A stretch of 25,808 nt of DNA from M50B91 sp964526665. Its GTDB lineage: Bacteria; Patescibacteriota; Gracilibacteria; UBA4473. The translations under genes and the position numbers were made by a program. Under the pieces are notes generated by a model, which did no database searches, was not told the DNA's origin, and was given only the letters and a program-made list of their open reading frames with translations. Positions 1-9,100 of this stretch are shown one piece after another (within the stretch, counting starts at the first letter, position 1; the number at the start of each line of letters is the position of its first letter). The stretch is from positions 1 through 25,808 of the forward strand of contig CAZGJL010000012.1 in assembly GCA_964526665.1 (NCBI GenBank). Direction: 5' to 3'.

Positions 1-942
1 TAATTTTTCTGTTTTTTCAAATTGCCGCAAAATATCTCCCGGCCCCGTGCGATCAAAACCCACAACCAGTCTCCCACAGGCAAGCGCCTCTGTAACAATC
101 CGACCAAATGTCTCTGGTTCTGTAGGGAGCGCAAGAACTAAATCTGCCTTTTCCATTTCCACAAAAGGATCTGAAACCTCGGGAATAAATTCTACGTTCT
201 CCAATTTATTCTGACGGACAAACCCTCGGATATCACAATCATAATCCATTGTTCGCTGATCACCCGGAAATGGTGATCCTACTATTCGAAAATGTAATTT
301 TGGTAATTTTGCTGCTGCTTCAGCCGCAAACATCTGTCCTTTTCTTGGATCAATCCGTCCAATCATGAGTACTTTTGAAAGTGCTGTGACCGGTTCCGTT
401 TCTGGAACACGAGAAAAATCAACACCATTTTCTACGATTCGCAACTTTGATTGCTGCGCCTTAGGCAACTGCGTTAAGGCGTATTTCCGTGTCTGAATAG
501 AGTTCACAACAATGATATCGGCTGTACGTAATATTTTGGATAAAAGTCTCTTGGGAATAGTAAAATCATGAATCATAACAATCATCTTCGCTGGCATTCG
601 GAAGAACTTTTTTGCTAAATATGCCACAAACATTGTTCGCGGTGTATTCGCAAAAACTTGTGTAGCATGCTCAACTCGCGCTAACTGTTTTAATTTTTTT
701 GCCGCCAAAAAAAGCCGCCCCATTGCTAAAATTTTATTTCCTCTCACGCTTGGCCATTGAAATAATCGGACTTCTGTATTTTTGGGAAGCCCTGCACGAT
801 ATTCCCTGGATACTGCTCCAACGATAATAGGGTTTACTCGCCGCGTTTCAGCAGCAGAAATTGTTGGGAAAAAGTCGAGCAAAAAGCGTTCTGCTCCACC
901 GAGCATTTCACCTTGATCGAGGAAAAGCGTACAACGTTTCAT
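1..942 (-). CDS. Glycosyltransferase, GT-B fold (family 4-like), partial
   Basis: Reading the minus strand from ATG at 942, the frame stays open for 314 codons and runs off the window edge, so the C-terminus is missing. The N-terminus (MKRCTLFLDQGEMLGGAERF) has the glycine-rich loop and GGAE motif usual in the acceptor-binding half of GT-B glycosyltransferases. Residues about 193-207 carry the second-domain start LMIGRIDPRKGQ. Residues 275-290 (EPETFGRIVTEALACG) are the family's E-x7-E nucleotide-sugar binding motif, with E277 and E285. By family it transfers a sugar from a nucleotide donor to a surface glycan or lipid at the cytoplasmic face of the membrane; donor and acceptor cannot be read from the sequence. 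An extended -10 box lies 7 nt upstream of the ATG, and there is no Shine-Dalgarno sequence. The family is certain; the precise GT family number is less so. Confidence 0.9.
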   Translation of the reverse strand, partial: MKRCTLFLDQGEMLGGAERFLLDFFPTISAAETRRVNPIIVGAVSREYRAGLPKNTEVRLFQWPSVRGNKILAMGRLFLAAKKLKQLARVEHATQVFANTPRTMFVAYLAKKFFRMPAKMIVMIHDFTIPKRLLSKILRTADIIVVNSIQTRKYALTQLPKAQQSKLRIVENGVDFSRVPETEPVTALSKVLMIGRIDPRKGQMFAAEAAAKLPKLHFRIVGSPFPGDQRTMDYDCDIRGFVRQNKLENVEFIPEVSDPFVEMEKADLVLALPTEPETFGRIVTEALACGRLVVGFDRTGPGDILRQFEKTEKL

Positions 943-949
943 CAAGAGG

Positions 950-958
950 AGTATAACA
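950..958 (-). promoter_or_regulatory. Extended -10 promoter, leaderless type
   Basis: On the minus strand TGTTATACT combines the TGN extension with a 5/6 match to TATAAT. It ends 7 nt before the glycosyltransferase ATG at 942, which places the expected transcription start at or beside the start codon. No good -35 box is visible. Confidence 0.55.
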
Positions 959-997
959 GGTTTTTTATTTTCTTCATTTTCAATACGAAGAAATTAT

Positions 998-1026
998 TTG
1001 AGTTTCTGAGAAACAACCGGCACAAT
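998..1026 (+). promoter_or_regulatory. Promoter for the DUF2339 gene
   Basis: TTGAGT at 998-1003 and CACAAT at 1021-1026 are separated by 17 nt. The transcription start should fall near 1033, giving a leader of about 14 nt without a Shine-Dalgarno sequence. Confidence 0.45.
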
Positions 1027-1046
1027 ATAAAAAATAACATCTCAAT

Positions 1047-3119
1047 ATGATTGAAACAATATTACTGGTTCTTTTTGTTTTTGGCCCCATTATAGGTCTT
1101 ATCATTTGGAATTTTTCACTTTCTTCGCAAATTAAACATTTAACATCTCTCTTGCCCGCATCTCAGCATCCTCAAGTCGTACCTGATACAGAAATAGTCA
1201 CATCAATTAATGAAATTCCTATCCCAAAAATTGTTGAAAAAAAAGAACCTCCCGAGAAACATATTTCGTTTTCCTTAGAAGATTTTCTTGGAAGAAAGTT
1301 TTTTTCAATATTAGGAGTAGTTTCTATCGTTCTCGCACTTATCTTTCTCTCCGTATGGGCATTTTCTAATGGATATATTGGTCCAACAGGACAAATCGCG
1401 ATTGGTATAATTGTGAGTCTTTTGTTTCTTGTTGCTGGTGAAATACTGCGTTCCAAATACCCAAAATTCTTTTTTTTCCTCTCTTCTGTAGGAATTTGTG
1501 GATTAATTGTGACAACATTTGTCGCACGAAATGTCTATGGATTTCTCTCTCCAGAACAAAGCTTTGTTGCTTATATTGTAGAAGTCGGAGTAGGAATACT
1601 GCTCTCTCTTCGATATGATTCTCGAGTATTAGGAAATTTTTCTGTTGTTGGTGGACTCTTGGCACCAATCCTCATCCAGTCTCCTGATATGAGTTCTGTT
1701 GGGATACTTACCTTTTTGTTTGTTCTTGCGTTTGCTGGATTTTGGATATCTACACAAAAAAAATGGCCAGAAATTCTTGGTGTTCTGTTCGTTGGAATAA
1801 CGGCGTTTGAGATACAAATTTTAGGGAAAGGATCTCTCCTGAGCCAGCCGACTCTTTTCTTGTGTTTCATTTTTGGAATGCACTATCTCCTCGGAAGCGG
1901 AGGAATTGTTCGTTGTATTCGAGAAAAAATTTCTCAGGAAATATCAAAACCATCTTCGTATGATATTTTTGATGTACTACTTCTTATCTCTTCTGTCCTC
2001 GCCGCGAATCTACTCGCCTATTTTATTTTCCGTGGACAAAACTGGAACCATCTTGGATTCTTTGTTCTTGCTCAGGGATTCCTCTTCTTTGGGTGCGCCG
2101 AATGGGTAAAAAAATATTCTCTCGAAATATTTCAAAAACTGTTCCTCGGTGCAACGTTAGCAATGATTCTTTTTGCTACAGGATGGGAAATTGGAGCAGA
2201 AAGTCCCTTCGTTCTTCTCCTTGCTTTTCTTGTTGAAGGAGCCTTCTTTTGCTTTGCTGCTCAAAAAACAAAAGAATTACTCTTTCACTTATTTGGTTGT
2301 GTCGCCCTCGGTATCGCCTTCCTCTTGATGTTTCAACTTAACTCCATCGGAGAGAGTACTCTTGCCGCAGCAGGATTAATTTCTGGACTTATCTTTTCTC
2401 TGCGCAAAAACTTCCACAAAGATTTTGATACTGCCTGGCGCATTATTGCTTTCATTTTTGCCTCTATTATTGTGCTACATTGGAGCTTCGATACATTGAG
2501 TAACACATTTTCTTTATGGAATAACTTCTTCCCAGAAAATGAATTTTTACTTTTTATTATCCCTATTCTCTTCGGAGTAGGAGTTACATATTCTGTGCTC
2601 AAAACAAAAAAGAATATCTCTCGTCTTCTCGGATTTATTTTTTTAGGAATTGTAAACGTAGTCTTATTTTCTTATTTTATTTCCGATCCCGATATTTCGA
2701 AATTAAACTCATTTCTATCACTTCTTTTGATTCTTGTTGGAAATTTCTCTGCCCTTACCACATATTTTATTTCCTCAGACAAAATAATTACTTCTAAAAA
2801 TTATCAGATAGTAACCACTATTCTCTCTCTTTCTTTTTCTTGCATGGGGATCCTGTTGTGGGGGATGATTTTTCTCGAAGAACCATTTCTCTCAGCTATT
2901 TGGACTATTTGGGGAATATTACTACTCTCTCTTGGAATCAAAAATCATTGGCCTCATTTTCGATATTTCGGAATTGGTGTTTTTTGTTTTTTAATTGGAA
3001 AATGGTACCTTTTTGATATATGGGGACTCGCAACGTGGGTCAAATTCTTTGCCTTTGGGATACTCGGTGCAGGACTTCTCTTTGTCTCCTTTTGGTATCA
3101 AAAAAACTCAAAAAAATAA
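1047..3119 (+). CDS. DUF2339 polytopic membrane protein
   Basis: A 690-residue protein of hydrophobic segments joined by very short loops, probably about twenty or more membrane spans. After one N-terminal span and a hydrophilic stretch with a KKEPPEKH linker (residues about 30-75), the sequence LEDFLGRKFFSILGVVSIVL enters the membrane core. This is followed by the NGYIGPTGQIAIG motif, which matches the start of the DUF2339 family (predicted membrane proteins of unknown function). No catalytic motif is evident. The start at 1047 agrees with a promoter at 998-1026. The next gene begins one base after the stop, so the two are almost certainly co-transcribed; its product is exported and membrane-anchored, which suggests a shared role at the cell surface, but that is inference. 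The family is clear, the function unknown. Confidence 0.9.
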   Translation: MIETILLVLFVFGPIIGLIIWNFSLSSQIKHLTSLLPASQHPQVVPDTEIVTSINEIPIPKIVEKKEPPEKHISFSLEDFLGRKFFSILGVVSIVLALIFLSVWAFSNGYIGPTGQIAIGIIVSLLFLVAGEILRSKYPKFFFFLSSVGICGLIVTTFVARNVYGFLSPEQSFVAYIVEVGVGILLSLRYDSRVLGNFSVVGGLLAPILIQSPDMSSVGILTFLFVLAFAGFWISTQKKWPEILGVLFVGITAFEIQILGKGSLLSQPTLFLCFIFGMHYLLGSGGIVRCIREKISQEISKPSSYDIFDVLLLISSVLAANLLAYFIFRGQNWNHLGFFVLAQGFLFFGCAEWVKKYSLEIFQKLFLGATLAMILFATGWEIGAESPFVLLLAFLVEGAFFCFAAQKTKELLFHLFGCVALGIAFLLMFQLNSIGESTLAAAGLISGLIFSLRKNFHKDFDTAWRIIAFIFASIIVLHWSFDTLSNTFSLWNNFFPENEFLLFIIPILFGVGVTYSVLKTKKNISRLLGFIFLGIVNVVLFSYFISDPDISKLNSFLSLLLILVGNFSALTTYFISSDKIITSKNYQIVTTILSLSFSCMGILLWGMIFLEEPFLSAIWTIWGILLLSLGIKNHWPHFRYFGIGVFCFLIGKWYLFDIWGLATWVKFFAFGILGAGLLFVSFWYQKNSKK

Positions 3120-3120
3120 C

Positions 3121-4233
3121 ATGAAATATTTCTTCCTCATTTGTGGGCTTTTGATTACCGGATTCGTCTCTGCACAAACAGATGACTTCTCTCGTTTTGA
3201 AAGAAAAACTATTATTCCGATTTCTGGCATCACGACGGCAAAGGTAGTTCGATTCCAGTCTGCTGCTGATTATGGACAAAACACTGTGCTTTTAAATCAA
3301 GAAGGAACTGTTATTTCTCACTCTTGGAATAAGAAAGATGAAAAAATTCAACAAAAAAACTACCTGGTTGCTTCTGTTTCCTCTGAATTTGAAGGAAGTA
3401 AAAACGCCCTTATTGATGGTGATTTCAAAACATCATTCACTTTCTCTCCTGTTCAAGAAGGGGCAAAAACAGCTACTTTCTCTTTTCCAAAAAAATCAGA
3501 AATATCGGGGATTCTTATACGGCTAGATAATAATGTCCTTCCTCCCTCGAAAATGAGTGTAAGGGCTGATTTTGGAGACGGGAAACTCCTTCCCCTTTTG
3601 GATTCAATCCCCTTTTCGTCTCGACTTTCCTTTTCCAAAATTTTTGTCACTCGCATTGAAGTATCTTTCGATACCCCTCATTTTCTTCGTATAAATGAAA
3701 TACAACTTCTCTCGCAAGAGGAAGTTCTCAAAAAAGATGAATTAATATTTTTTGCTGAAGAAGGACAACCATACACATTGTATTCTCATGCTCATTTTGG
3801 GCACCAATATTTCAGTCCTGAAGTCTATCAACCCCTTCATGTAGATAATAAGACGCCTCTTTTTGATATGCCTTCATCTCAAGACAATAACTCTTTCAAT
3901 AAAGATTTTGATGGCGATGGATTGAGTGACGCAATTGATCTTTGTCCCAAAATAAAAGATTCTCAGAATACGGATATCGACAAAAATGGACGAGGCGATT
4001 TATGTGAAGATCCTGACCTCGACGCCATATTGTCTTATGAAGATAATTGCCCGTTTATCCATAATCCTCAACAACAAGATCAGGACTTGGATAAAGTTGG
4101 AGATAAATGTGATACTGAAGAAAACCGAACCACAGAAAATTCACCGTATCTATTGTGGGGAATTTTTGGATTCATCGCCTTAATATTAGGGTTTCTCGTT
4201 GTTAAAAGTTTTCCAAAACAGAAAAATACATAA
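3121..4233 (+). CDS. Exported discoidin-like/thrombospondin type 3 protein with C-terminal anchor
   Basis: A 370-residue product. The ATG at 3121 is preferred over an upstream in-frame ATG inside the DUF2339 gene, because it opens a clean signal peptide (MKYFFLICGLLITGFVSAQT) with cleavage likely after SA. Residues about 85-200 look like a discoidin/F5-8 type C galactose-binding fold: NALIDGDFKTSFTF near the start and FLRINEIQLL at the end. Residues about 261-332 hold thrombospondin type 3 calcium-binding repeats (DFDGDGLSDAIDLCP, DIDKNGRGDLCEDPD, then YEDNCPFIHNPQQQDQDLDKVGDKCD-type units), with paired Cys and many Asp. A single transmembrane helix near residues 343-363 and a short basic tail anchor it with the bulk outside. 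A role in calcium-dependent adhesion or glycan binding is plausible but inferred. Its stop lies 7 bp from the convergent comEC stop. Confidence 0.85.
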   Translation: MKYFFLICGLLITGFVSAQTDDFSRFERKTIIPISGITTAKVVRFQSAADYGQNTVLLNQEGTVISHSWNKKDEKIQQKNYLVASVSSEFEGSKNALIDGDFKTSFTFSPVQEGAKTATFSFPKKSEISGILIRLDNNVLPPSKMSVRADFGDGKLLPLLDSIPFSSRLSFSKIFVTRIEVSFDTPHFLRINEIQLLSQEEVLKKDELIFFAEEGQPYTLYSHAHFGHQYFSPEVYQPLHVDNKTPLFDMPSSQDNNSFNKDFDGDGLSDAIDLCPKIKDSQNTDIDKNGRGDLCEDPDLDAILSYEDNCPFIHNPQQQDQDLDKVGDKCDTEENRTTENSPYLLWGIFGFIALILGFLVVKSFPKQKNT

Positions 4234-4256
4234 TTCTTGTTTACTGTTTACAAGAA
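4234..4256. terminator. Possible hairpin between convergent genes
   Basis: TTCTTGT at 4234-4240 and ACAAGAA at 4250-4256 form a perfect 7-bp inverted repeat with a 9-nt loop, spanning the gap between the convergent genes and including the comEC stop codon. There is no proper U-tract on either side, so it is only a weak terminator candidate. Confidence 0.3.
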
Positions 4257-5770
4257 CTCTGTCCTCTCCCTTTTGCGTACACTACTTTTTGTAATTCTTC
4301 TTCTTTTCCACCCCCAACTCTCACCAACCACCGCTCTGCAAAAGATCTCGATAACAATCCCCATATCGAGAATCCTCCTAATAAAATACTCGCTCCCGTC
4401 GTTACCCATGGAACAATTTGAATCGGAGGGATTTGACCAAAAAAATATGCCACCAACAATAACATCTCAATCGTAATAAATGCAGGGACTGCTAACGCTC
4501 GAGCAATGAATAATGGTAACCATCCACATATTGCCGTAATCATCCCCGCTCCCATCGCAAGTGGAACTAACGGTTCTGCGAATATATTAGCCAAAACTCC
4601 TGCTATCGGGAATGTCCCAAATGACCGTCCTAAAATAGGAAGTACTGCGATTTGTGCGGCAAAAGAAACCGCGAGAATGAGGGCTATCACATTCCATGAT
4701 TTCCTTTTTGAAATTTTCGAAAAATAATTCAATAAAATCGGAGTTCCCAACACAATTCCAATGGTCGCAGCAAAACTTAGGTGAAATCCTACATCATCTC
4801 TCACTATTGTTGGTTGAATAAATCCGATAATTCCCGCCGATAATAATACAAGTGTTCTCGCATCAGAAAATCGTCCTAATGCCGCTGCAATTCCTACTAC
4901 TCCACCCATTACCGCTGCTCGTAAAACCGGAGCATCTGGGCCAACTAAGAGAACAAAAAATCCTAGCGCACTTATCGATCCAATAAAGACTGCATACCGA
5001 CCAAAGCGAGCCAGTAATAATGCAACAAGAGCTAAAACGATTGCCACATTTGAACCAGATACGACAAGTAAGTGTTGTAATCCCGAATTTTTAAAATCAC
5101 TTTGTGTCCACTCGGGAAGTGATGATTTTACTCCCAAAATCACGCCCACAGCAATTGTTGCATGCGGTTCGGGTAAAGAACGACGTACATTTTTTTCAAG
5201 AAAGGAACGAAAACTTTGTGCCACACGAACTATCTTATTTCCCTTCCCTGAGGAACGAATTTCAAATACTTGTGGATTTTTTATAATCGTTTGTGCTCCC
5301 CACCTACGCAAATACCTTCTGTAATCAAAATCTCTAAAATTTCGTGGAGATGTAATGGTCCCACGCAAAAAAATATCATCCCCATATTGAATATGTTCGG
5401 TGTAGGGCAATATAAGTAAAAAATCCCCTTCGTCGCTATGAACAAATGCTCGTACCGAATTTTCACGTACATCAGGAGGCGTCCGCACTATTCCCGAAAT
5501 CTCTATTTCTCTTCCCGTATTAAGAACCAATGAGTCATGACGAAAATCAAATTCTGATCGCCATGCTGTCCAACTTGATGCAATAAATACTATACCAAAA
5601 CACACGAGCCCGAATTTTTTAAATATTCCTGCTGCAACAAGAATTAAGCATCCAATAAGCGCTATAATTGGGAAAGATGATCCCACTGGAATAAAAAGTC
5701 CAAAAAGGAAACAGATCAATCCTCCACGAAACTGTTCTGATGGACGCAAAGAAGTAAATACTTTTACCAT
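4241..5770 (-). CDS. comEC: ComEC/Rec2 DNA-uptake channel, lacking the C-terminal MBL domain
   Basis: A 509-residue polytopic protein. Residues about 15-70 are N-terminal membrane spans. Residues about 80-170 form the soluble OB-like DUF4131 domain (REIEISGIVRTPPDV, GDDIFLRGTI, DYRRYLRRWG). Residues about 220-480 form the competence domain with the family signature (LQHLLVVSGSNVAIVLALVA) and further spans. By family it forms the inner-membrane channel that passes single-stranded DNA into the cytoplasm during natural transformation. The protein ends shortly after the last span, with a short basic tail. The metallo-beta-lactamase domain found at the C-terminus of Bacillus-type ComEC (about 750 residues) is absent. 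A degenerate MBL-like protein is encoded separately at 17224-17835. An extended -10 box ends 6 nt before the ATG. Confidence 0.93.
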   Translation of the reverse strand: MVKVFTSLRPSEQFRGGLICFLFGLFIPVGSSFPIIALIGCLILVAAGIFKKFGLVCFGIVFIASSWTAWRSEFDFRHDSLVLNTGREIEISGIVRTPPDVRENSVRAFVHSDEGDFLLILPYTEHIQYGDDIFLRGTITSPRNFRDFDYRRYLRRWGAQTIIKNPQVFEIRSSGKGNKIVRVAQSFRSFLEKNVRRSLPEPHATIAVGVILGVKSSLPEWTQSDFKNSGLQHLLVVSGSNVAIVLALVALLLARFGRYAVFIGSISALGFFVLLVGPDAPVLRAAVMGGVVGIAAALGRFSDARTLVLLSAGIIGFIQPTIVRDDVGFHLSFAATIGIVLGTPILLNYFSKISKRKSWNVIALILAVSFAAQIAVLPILGRSFGTFPIAGVLANIFAEPLVPLAMGAGMITAICGWLPLFIARALAVPAFITIEMLLLVAYFFGQIPPIQIVPWVTTGASILLGGFSIWGLLSRSFAERWLVRVGGGKEEELQKVVYAKGRGQSSCKQ

Positions 5771-5776
5771 CCACAG

Positions 5777-5785
5777 ATACTACCA
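5777..5785 (-). promoter_or_regulatory. Extended -10 promoter for comEC
   Basis: On the minus strand TGGTAGTAT is a TGN extension plus a 4/6 match to TATAAT. It ends 6 nt before the comEC ATG, as expected for a leaderless message. Confidence 0.4.
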
Positions 5786-5818
5786 AACCCCGATGAATAT
5801 CTAATGAAAGCTCTCTTT

Positions 5819-6907
5819 CTAAAAGTAATTAAATGGATTTACCTTTCTTCCTCTAATACGAACTTCATAGTGCAAATGGATTCCTGTTGGACCCCACACA
5901 TTTCCCGTATTTCCCATGAGAGCAATCAATTGTCCCGTCTTTACTTCCTCTCCTATTTCAACTTTTCGAACATTATTATGTGCATAAAGTGTTTGAATTT
6001 CATTTCCATGATCAATAACAATATATTTCCCATATCCATAATTCCATCCATCATCCGATTTTATTACTACTCCACTTGCTGATGCGTAAATAGGCGTATT
6101 CATTCTGTTTGCAATATCAATCGCAAAATGTCGTTTATGATATCCTTGTGTTAGCGTTCCCTGTGTTGGACGACGAAGCTTGAATCCAATAGACCCGAGT
6201 CCCGTACTGGCTACTTCTGTTCCCGTTACTGGAGCTGTTCTCTGTACCCATATTTTTTGCACTCCAGGAATAAATAATTCTTGTCCTACTGACAACGTTC
6301 CTTCTATTTTTACTGTGTTATACGCTTGAATTTTTTCTATATCGATATTGTAATTCTTTGCAATATCCACAAGAGAATCTCCATTTTGAACTGCATAAAA
6401 TACCCCATCTGTTGGAGGAATACGTAACATTTGCCCTACACGTAAGTTTTGGCGAGAAGTTAATTTATTCGCCCAATTTAATGTGGTTACTTTTACGCCG
6501 AATTTATGAGCAATATCAAAAATAGTTTCTCCTGATTTCACTGTGTATTGTACTATTTTAGATCGTTTCTTTGGTTCTAATTTTACTATTACGTTTCCAT
6601 TTTCATCTTCTACCAAAATTTCACGCAATCCAGCAGTTGAAACTCCCGCAAAATTATCAATAAATCCTGTTTCGGTAATTGAATATCCTGTAAATGACTC
6701 TTCCCATATATCTTCTCCAAATGGTTGATACATCGACGTAAAATAATTTGGTCGAAATCCCAACAACAAAACCATCAGCATCGCGAGGCTAAAAATCTGA
6801 AACGCGAACGAAGAGTTAAACAATCGCTGAAAGATGCGAGAAACGGGATTTATAGCTGTAGCAATCATAAGACGTGCGTAGTGTAAAAAAATCCACTCAT
6901 CCGTCAA
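5819..6907 (-). CDS. LysM-M23 zinc endopeptidase (peptidoglycan hydrolase)
   Basis: A 362-residue membrane-anchored protein. A hydrophobic helix lies at about 34-50. Two LysM peptidoglycan-binding domains lie at about 120-164 and 170-214 (YTVKSGETIFDIAHKF, YAVQNGDSLVDIAKNY). An M23 peptidase domain covers about 240-362. The zinc ligands of M23 are present: H260 and D264 in the H-x3-D motif, and H346 in the H-x-H motif (H344-x-H346), with H310 in the YAH position. It is therefore predicted to be active and to cut peptide cross-links in peptidoglycan. The listed start is TTG at 6907, overlapping the upstream TGA stop (TTGA), which suggests translational coupling; the next in-frame ATG (6868, residue 14) still keeps the membrane helix and is a fair alternative. 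An ATG at 6900 is out of frame. Confidence 0.92.
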   Translation of the reverse strand: MTDEWIFLHYARLMIATAINPVSRIFQRLFNSSFAFQIFSLAMLMVLLLGFRPNYFTSMYQPFGEDIWEESFTGYSITETGFIDNFAGVSTAGLREILVEDENGNVIVKLEPKKRSKIVQYTVKSGETIFDIAHKFGVKVTTLNWANKLTSRQNLRVGQMLRIPPTDGVFYAVQNGDSLVDIAKNYNIDIEKIQAYNTVKIEGTLSVGQELFIPGVQKIWVQRTAPVTGTEVASTGLGSIGFKLRRPTQGTLTQGYHKRHFAIDIANRMNTPIYASASGVVIKSDDGWNYGYGKYIVIDHGNEIQTLYAHNNVRKVEIGEEVKTGQLIALMGNTGNVWGPTGIHLHYEVRIRGRKVNPFNYF

Positions 6908-9078
6908 TCTTTGTCGGTAATAGTTGCGAGCAATGCATTGAGCTTTAAAACAAATTTATCTGATGAAACCATTCCTGAGGTTGAAACAAATTGTTCTCCC
7001 TTTTGTACAGAAATACGTGAAAAGGACTGTGTCAGAAGATTATATTCCGCATCAATAAATGCTCCTTTATAGCTTGCACGTGAAATGGCACACCTTTGAT
7101 ATGCTTTATCTTTCATTTCTAATTGGCTTCGTTTTACTTGCACAGAAAAGGATCTCAATAATTCTTGTACTAACTTCTTTCCTAAAACCGCCTGTGGTGT
7201 CGTCTGAAGAATCTCATTTATTTCTTTTTTTACTTCTTCCTCTTCTTCTGATTCAAATTTTCCGCCAATGGTTTTAATCCAATGCTCCAATCTGTGTGCA
7301 GATAATCTTGCTATTGTTTCTTCTCCAAGAGTTAATGTAATGAACTGTTGTGCATGATAATCAAATACTCCTTCTATTTTTCGTTTTCCCGTTTCTGTAT
7401 TTGCAAAACGTGTCGCAAGAGATGTCTCTGTACGTTTTGTACGAAAGGCCGTGATATCAAGTTTTATTTTTTTACTGGCAAGAAATTCCCATAATTTTTT
7501 TGCATTTGCAATACCTACGATAACTTTCTTCTCTTCCTTTTCCTCTCCTTCTTTGGAAGTCAATTCCGCTAATTGAGCGTCAATCAACTCTTGTGCTTGT
7601 TTTTGATCTAATGCTTTTTGTGCTTGCTCTGGTGTCATTCCTGAAACTCCAATTAAATTAATCTGTTCAATTGTTGTTAATTCCGCTTCTGAAAACACAA
7701 GCTCTTTATTTTCTGATAATTTAAGTTCAAACCATAATCCATTAAGTTCCTTTGTGATATCAACTCCTGATTCTTTTACTATAAATTTAGAGACAAACCG
7801 CACGATTGCATGTGCAATTTCTTCTGAAAATCTCTCTTGAACCCGAGAAGAAAGATATTTCTGTTCCTCTCTTACAATCGTCGTCCACGTTTTAATTTTT
7901 GGTAATGATTGATAATCCGGAAATGCATCCAATAATCCCGTCATTTCACGACGAAGGCGAGTAATCTGAACCAAATCTTCTTCTGTAAATGCTGTTGATT
8001 TAAATTCTTTTATAAATTTTGAAAGCTGTTCTTCTGTGCGAAACCATCGTTCATTGTGAGAAAGGAGCATCGCCGCACGCATTTGTTCACGCAATACATT
8101 CCGATCCTTGCTCCATAGGGCTGAGAATTTCTGTTGACTTGCCTCTGGAGAAACAACTGGTAACCATATCTTTTGTGCAAATTCAAACCATAACCATTCT
8201 TTATGAAATCTGTCACTCTCTGTTGCTACTGATTTCCATGAAGGTTTATCTAAAACTTTTTCTCGAAATTCTTTTAAAATATTTTCTACCTCAGGTTCAT
8301 CTATTTTTCCATGAGCGTTTCTCAGTAATTGGGTGCTTTCTTGAAATATTCGATCCGCCCGCTTTGCTGGTGGCAATCCCAGGGTAATACTTTCTAAGAA
8401 CTGCAAAAAGGCTCCGCTTTCAGAATCCCACAAGATCGGTAAATTCCACGCAAAATGACCAAATTGTGAACGCCATTCTGCAAGTGCTTGCTCTGCTTGC
8501 CATAATTTTGTAACCAGTTTCCCTGTTGTAATTGACTCGAGCGCAAATTTCTTTTGAAGATCGTAATATTCCTCATAAGGATCGAATACTATTGGTTTTT
8601 TTGTATCAAAGGTAATACGCGAATGTGCCGGCAAGATAAAAGAGTTTCTTTCTCCATCAAAGAAAAGTTCTACTGAACCTCCTCCTGACAAAACAGTTGC
8701 TTTTCCATCAATGTCCATCTGAACTAATGCTGTTGCTCCCTCAAAATGTAATTCCGCATTCCCAAACCATAATTTATTGGTGAGGGCAGAATCTTCTGGG
8801 GTTTGAAAAAAAGTTCCTCCTACTGCCGCAATCCCCTGTATCAATCTTCTTTCTCTGTCTGTTCCAATTGTTTCTGAATCCTCATCAACCCAAAACATTT
8901 CCCCAGAAGGCAAAAATTCTATCTCTCCTCCAAAAGAAGCACGAGACGTTCCCATAAGCAAAAATGGATTTTGAGAAAAAGTGCTTCGCTCAGAAAACTG
9001 CATATTGTCACCGATAATAACTGCTGCAAAGATCAGCAATGCTGACATACCCCCTACTGCATATTGCCAAAATTTCAT
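6904..9078 (-). CDS. Membrane-anchored protein with FecR-like region, unknown function
   Basis: A 724-residue protein. An N-terminal membrane helix at about 7-23 is followed by an extracytoplasmic part. Residues about 99-160 (NKLWFGNAELHFEGATALVQ onward) look like the beta-strand FecR domain: alternating hydrophobic strands, a GGGS turn and a final RITF strand. The rest, about 165-720, is mostly charged helix with segments rich in E, K and Q. A strongly acidic/lysine linker (SKEGEEKEEKK) precedes a second alpha/beta region (about 540-700). No enzyme motif is visible. The gene overlaps the start of the LysM/M23 peptidase gene, so the two are co-translated; a role in anchoring or regulating that hydrolase is inference. 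An extended -10 box lies 22 nt upstream, with no Shine-Dalgarno sequence. Confidence 0.8.
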   Translation of the reverse strand: MKFWQYAVGGMSALLIFAAVIIGDNMQFSERSTFSQNPFLLMGTSRASFGGEIEFLPSGEMFWVDEDSETIGTDRERRLIQGIAAVGGTFFQTPEDSALTNKLWFGNAELHFEGATALVQMDIDGKATVLSGGGSVELFFDGERNSFILPAHSRITFDTKKPIVFDPYEEYYDLQKKFALESITTGKLVTKLWQAEQALAEWRSQFGHFAWNLPILWDSESGAFLQFLESITLGLPPAKRADRIFQESTQLLRNAHGKIDEPEVENILKEFREKVLDKPSWKSVATESDRFHKEWLWFEFAQKIWLPVVSPEASQQKFSALWSKDRNVLREQMRAAMLLSHNERWFRTEEQLSKFIKEFKSTAFTEEDLVQITRLRREMTGLLDAFPDYQSLPKIKTWTTIVREEQKYLSSRVQERFSEEIAHAIVRFVSKFIVKESGVDITKELNGLWFELKLSENKELVFSEAELTTIEQINLIGVSGMTPEQAQKALDQKQAQELIDAQLAELTSKEGEEKEEKKVIVGIANAKKLWEFLASKKIKLDITAFRTKRTETSLATRFANTETGKRKIEGVFDYHAQQFITLTLGEETIARLSAHRLEHWIKTIGGKFESEEEEEVKKEINEILQTTPQAVLGKKLVQELLRSFSVQVKRSQLEMKDKAYQRCAISRASYKGAFIDAEYNLLTQSFSRISVQKGEQFVSTSGMVSSDKFVLKLNALLATITDKD

Positions 9079-9100
9079 TTTTTTGCGTAATTTTGATAAA

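Noticed and set aside
2995..3120. Upstream in-frame ATG extending the TSP3 protein into the DUF2339 gene
   Set aside because: The ATG at 3121 opens a proper signal peptide; the extension would bury it and overlap a well-supported gene.
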